Part shown: positions 60,072-64,000 of the stretch, one piece after another | How positions within the stretch are numbered: the stretch's first letter is position 1 | Layout of the letters: every line of letters starts with the position of its first letter | Source: Athripsodes cinereus | Taxonomy: Eukaryota > Arthropoda > Insecta > Trichoptera > Leptoceridae | Assembly (NCBI GenBank): GCA_947579605.1 | Contig: OX388318.1 | Location: forward strand, 26,336,098-26,400,097 | Reading direction: 5' to 3' | DNA length: 64,000 nt | The notes under the pieces: generated by a model | What the model saw: only the letters and a program-made list of their open reading frames with translations | What the model was told of the DNA's origin: nothing | Database searches by the model: none | Translations under genes and position numbers: made by a program

Positions 60072-63000
60072 TTACTGATTTGTTTCTTCATTTACATGGT
60101 ACACAACAGATGAAAGACATATAAATATAAACATGTAAGCGACAAAAACATTCCAATAGTCTTACATCGAAACAGTGCATACTTCAGCAATAACACACAA
60201 AACAATTATTATAGAAAATCTTACACATAATATAGGTATTAATTCACAATACATCCAATCACCCATTCCTATTACAAATCGCTGCTCACCCAATTTTGCA
60301 CACATACCTAATACATTCATTCGCACAAACACATTCATACTTCACTAATGTATGCAATAACAATACAAAAAAACTCTTAAAAAAGAAAAATTTAAAAAAC
60401 AGTCTAAAAATTAATACTATCCCAAAACACTTCACATTTTATCAAACATATACATTTTTTTTATATTTATTTCATCTTATTCTACCCTCAACTCTCCTTT
60501 CTCACAAACCTGACGTAATTGGCACTTTAAAATTCTATAAACAGGGTTTCTTGAGTCTGCAATCGTTTTTGTTTTTTTTAATGTAGAACGGAAAACAAGA
60601 TCTTGTTAAAGGAAGCATTCTAAAGTTAATCCTATCTAAAATATTAGGCACATCGTATTCGGACAAGCATATTTTTCTCAGGTTGCATGCATCCAGCAAA
60701 ACTCTTCACAATTCCAATTTAGGCAAATCTTTAATAAATACAGGATAATGCAATCTCTTCCTAACCAAACGAATGAATTTGGACTGAGTTCTCTCAACTT
60801 GATCGACATATTTTTTTAAAATGTGGATTCCATACAGAGGAACAGTCCTCCAGCTTGGAGCGAAACAACGATAAGTACAAGTACAAATACGATTCATATA
60901 ACCTAAATGACTTTGTAGATCTCAGAATAAATCCCAGTATTTTATTGCTCTCTTCGATAATTTTGTTCACGTGATCATCAAAGTGAAGCTCAGAGTCAAA
61001 CACCACACCTAAATCTCTAATCTTATTTACTTCTTTTAAATCATGATTATGGATATTGTAAATTTATCGAATTTTGTTTCTATTTTTGGTAAAAGAGATC
61101 AGATTACACTTCTCCAGATTCAAGTGCAAGTTATTTCTTTTACAGTACTCGTGTAGTCTTTCCAAGTCCTCGTTAAGCATTTCATAGTCAAACAATAATA
61201 ATTGAATTTGACAGTATATTTTTAAATCGTCCGCAAATAATAGAAGCTCTGAGTGGTCAAAGCACTTTTTTATGTTGTTTATGAATATCGTGAAAAGTAA
61301 AGGACCCAAAGAAGACCCCTGAGGGACACCAGATGTAACACTGACACTGCCAGATGAGTAACCGTTAAGTTTAACTGTCATCAATCTATCAGAAATATAT
61401 GAGTCAATCCACCTTAGTTGAAAAAAGTCGATGTTCTACTTTATCAAATGCCTTTTGAAAGCCGATATAAATGGCATCCAACTGTATACGATTGTCCATA
61501 GCTGAGAAAAAAAATCAGATTTGTTACTGTCGATCTTCCACTCATGAATCCATGCTGCTCTACAAGAAGATACGGCTTCGGGAAAAAAGTAATTTGTTCA
61601 CGAACCATACCCTCAAATATTTTTGAAATAGGTGATAGAATTAAAATTTGTCTGTAGTTACGAACGTCCGATTTGCTGCCAGATTTATGCAAAGGAATAA
61701 TACTAGCCATCTTCCATTTGCATGGAAAGCATCCTTCTTGTAAACTCCTAATTTATTTATCGTGTCGAAACCCAGAGAAAAAACCCATCAAACTGATTTC
61801 CAGTACTGCGCAAAACGCGCAGCAGGTGGAGATGCGTCAAAAATATCTTCCATAGTGCAAGTGACAGGGCACAATGGACACTCCAACAAGTGTGGCATAG
61901 TCTGTGCTGCACCACAGTCACACGCTCCGGATTCGTCCTGTAGGAAGCCCAATCGTTCTCTATTGTCGCGGCAGTTTCCTACACCAGATCTCAGTCGATT
62001 TAGGGTTTTCCATGTCCCATAGTCTAGATTGCCTCCTGCAGCAAGGTGTTCTAATAAATGTCAGATACAATGGTTTGGTTAAATGACTTACACGTCTCTT
62101 TAATATATTGGTGCTAGACCATCAGGGCCAACTCCTTTTGTCTCATCTATACCTAATAAACGTTTATGAATATCAGATTTCAAGATATTAACCATGGATA
62201 AACATGAGTTAGTTAAAATATTTTCCAATTCTTTAGTATTAGAATCATGCAAATTATTCAGTGAAAATACAGAACCAAAAAACGTCGAAAACAAGTTTGC
62301 AATTCCCTCTGGATCGCTCGAAGTCTGGTCACCGTCACCCATTACCCTTGGATAGCCTCTAGATTCTTTAAGGGAATTCACGAATGAAAAGAAAGACTTG
62401 ACATTGCCCTTAAGTGACTTCTCAGTGTTATTAATAAAAGACCTATAATCGTGATTCTGCGACAACTTCAACTGAGCTCTTAGTTGAAAAAATAAATTGT
62501 AGTCAGAATCATTACGGTTCATCTTCAACTTACGCCAAGCCTTAGACTTCTCTTAAACAATAACAGAATTCTATTAGAGAACCATTTGGGAAAATTATTA
62601 GGTGACACCCTCTTCATATGTAGGTGTATGCTTCTCAATTATTGGCAAAACATAACCATAAAAAGATTCAATCATCTTATTCACCGGTCCGTTTCCCAAA
62701 ACACTGACCCAATCAACACTTTGAAGTTCAAAATTTATTTCCGAAAAGTTTGACTTAAAGTATATTAATTTCTGGATCATATTTTGAGACAAATCCTCAG
62801 CAATTTCAAACTCATAATCTATCAACAGTGAAGGATAGTGTGAATCCTTACTAACCAGTGGAGAGTCACATCTGGTAACAGAACACGGAATAGTTGAAAG
62901 AACTAAATCCAAGATAACTTGATTGCTGTTATAAACTCCGTTAGACTGAAACATATTGAGAAAAGATATAGATTCTATCAAATACTGCGCAACAGGACAC

Positions 63001-63730
63001 GAATAAGAATACGGAACAAAGATTGAATCAACATCGGGGTCTTTTTTCCATTGGATTGTTGGGATATTGGAATCTCCAATAAGACAAATATCCGTTTTGC
63101 CGTAATAGCTGATTAAACGTTCAGATATACTTTAAAAAAAGATGTTTTAAGTATCTAAGGATGTGGAAGGCGGTATATACATATACTACACCCAGTAGCG
63201 GTGAGCATTTTTTCATGCGTTACCGATGAAAAACGAATACTGGTAAAAAAAACTTTCACCAGTATCATCCCAAACAAGAGTGGATGAATATCCTAGTGTC
63301 CGATCCACAGCAATTAAGACCCCACCTCCATCCCTTTTACCACTCAACATGAAATCCCTATCCTTGCGGTAAACTGTATATTCGTTTTGAAAAAGTTCGC
63401 TGTCAAATATGCCACAATTTAGCCAAGCTTCCGTCAGCACAATTATATCATAACTATTTGCAAATAAGTTTGCTCTAAACTCCTCGATCTTAGTCTTCAA
63501 GCCCGAAAATTCTGAGAGAATACTTTAGTGTGGTTCACCTTGTAGTATGATATAAATATTCCTTAAATGGAATATAAAATTATTGTAGGGCCCTATACTT
63601 ATAGCAGTTGTAATACTTAAAACAAACATATAAATTAAATCTCCACAAATGCATATTTCTCCTAATAATAATAACATCATCAAGCAAACGAACACAGGAA
63701 ACAATACAACAAATGTGGCCAACACGGAAC
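60072..63730 (-). mobile_element. Decayed CR1/Jockey-type LINE
   Basis: Minus strand, 5' to 3': an endonuclease start (63500-63213: IIVLTEAWLNCGIFDSELFQ, then KRDGGGVLIAVDR), a connector (62981-62100), RT pieces (61710-61064) with NYRQILILSPISKIFEG, QHGFMSGRSTVTNL, SGVPQGSSLGPLLF and catalytic FADDLKIY, and a C-terminal piece (61006-60706) with a FRSKLEDCSSVWNP segment. There are several frameshifts and a foreign insert near 61740-62095. No ORF1 is seen; it looks 5' truncated. Confidence 0.8.
61740..62095 (-). pseudogene. Fragment of another LINE inside the RT region
   Basis: On the minus strand it reads ACDCGAAQTMPHLLECP preceded by an NCRDNRERLGFLQ-type segment, the Cys/His motif after the RNase H region of R1/Jockey-type polyproteins. 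It sits between the connector and RT of the host LINE, where such a domain does not belong. It was inserted or captured. Confidence 0.55.
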
Positions 63731-64000
63731 AGACCAGATACTTTATTACTAAAATAATATTCGCAAAACATTCGCATATTTTTTTGCGAATGCGAATGCG
63801 AATGCGAATACTTTGAAATATGCGAATATTCGCGAATGCGAATGCGAATGCGAATATTCGTTACATCACTAATACATACAAATAGGTACCTATAATATGT
63901 TGCATTATAATCAATCCAAAAAACTCAGGTATAGGTACCTACTATTAGATACGCATTTAGTTATACATATACTGTATATGTTTTACATTACCTACATAAT

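Larger units (their letters stand above)
59850..63871. mobile_element. hAT MITE split by a LINE, exact 8-bp target duplication
   Basis: It starts TAGTGATGTAACGAAT (59850) and ends with ATTCGTTACATCACTA (63871). The flanks ATACATAC (59842-59849 and 63872-63879) are identical. The left half (to about 60070) and right half (from about 63730) match the uninterrupted copy at 18379-18756, so about 3.65 kb of LINE was inserted at the CCGAAT/CC.GATACTTT point. GCGAATGC-type arrays are expanded here. Confidence 0.85.

Noticed and set aside
60296..60586. 96-residue plus-strand frame
   Set aside because: Lies in the 3' UTR of the minus-strand LINE; low-complexity Lys/Asn/Phe composition.
61762..62022. 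Plus-strand 86-residue frame as a gene
   Set aside because: Antisense to a clear LINE Cys/His domain, which explains the open frame.

Overview
This is nuclear DNA of an insect. It holds intron-rich conserved genes with GT-AG splice sites, a TER94-type VCP ATPase, and AT-rich spacers full of insect-style transposable elements. The order is not resolved: the TAGGTACCTA-type simple repeats near 51.7-52.4 kb and 58.7-59.8 kb recall Lepidoptera or aphids, but that is only an impression.

Three host genes are present. (1) Positions 1147-27534, minus strand: the first 36 coding exons (2,438 codons, all phases consistent) of a VPS13D-type bridge-like lipid transfer protein. Its start codon lies at 27534 and its 3' half runs off the left edge. 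(2) Positions 35796-40402, plus strand: a complete 10-exon TER94/VCP/p97 gene of 804 residues. (3) Positions 42849-44188, minus strand: a complete 4-exon gene for ribosomal protein uL11 (RpL12), 164 residues. Vps13D and TER94 are divergent across about 8 kb of repeats. TER94 and RpL12 are convergent.

Almost everything else is mobile DNA. The Vps13D introns carry hAT-like and foldback MITEs, a tRNA-derived SINE, an 82-bp minisatellite, and fragments of one LINE family, called family A here. Positions 28.0-35.3 kb are a stack of nested elements: a TIR element with a 68-bp tandem repeat core, three hAT-type MITEs, and an RTE-like LINE inserted in a family A LINE with a 6-bp target duplication. 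Positions 45.1-51.0 kb hold a decayed Ty3/gypsy retrotransposon beside a 200-base assembly gap. Positions 52.8-57.2 kb hold a CR1/Jockey-type LINE with both ORFs open, joined by an apparent -1 frameshift site. Positions 59.85-63.87 kb are a hAT MITE with an exact 8-bp target duplication, split by a decayed CR1/Jockey-type LINE.

The three host genes have no obvious joint pathway; their linkage may be incidental. The observations most worth following are the in-frame A_AAA_AAC site at the ORF1 stop of the intact LINE, a hammerhead-ribozyme-like fold in both arms of a 434-bp foldback element, and a minisatellite that grew out of a LINE 3' coding end.
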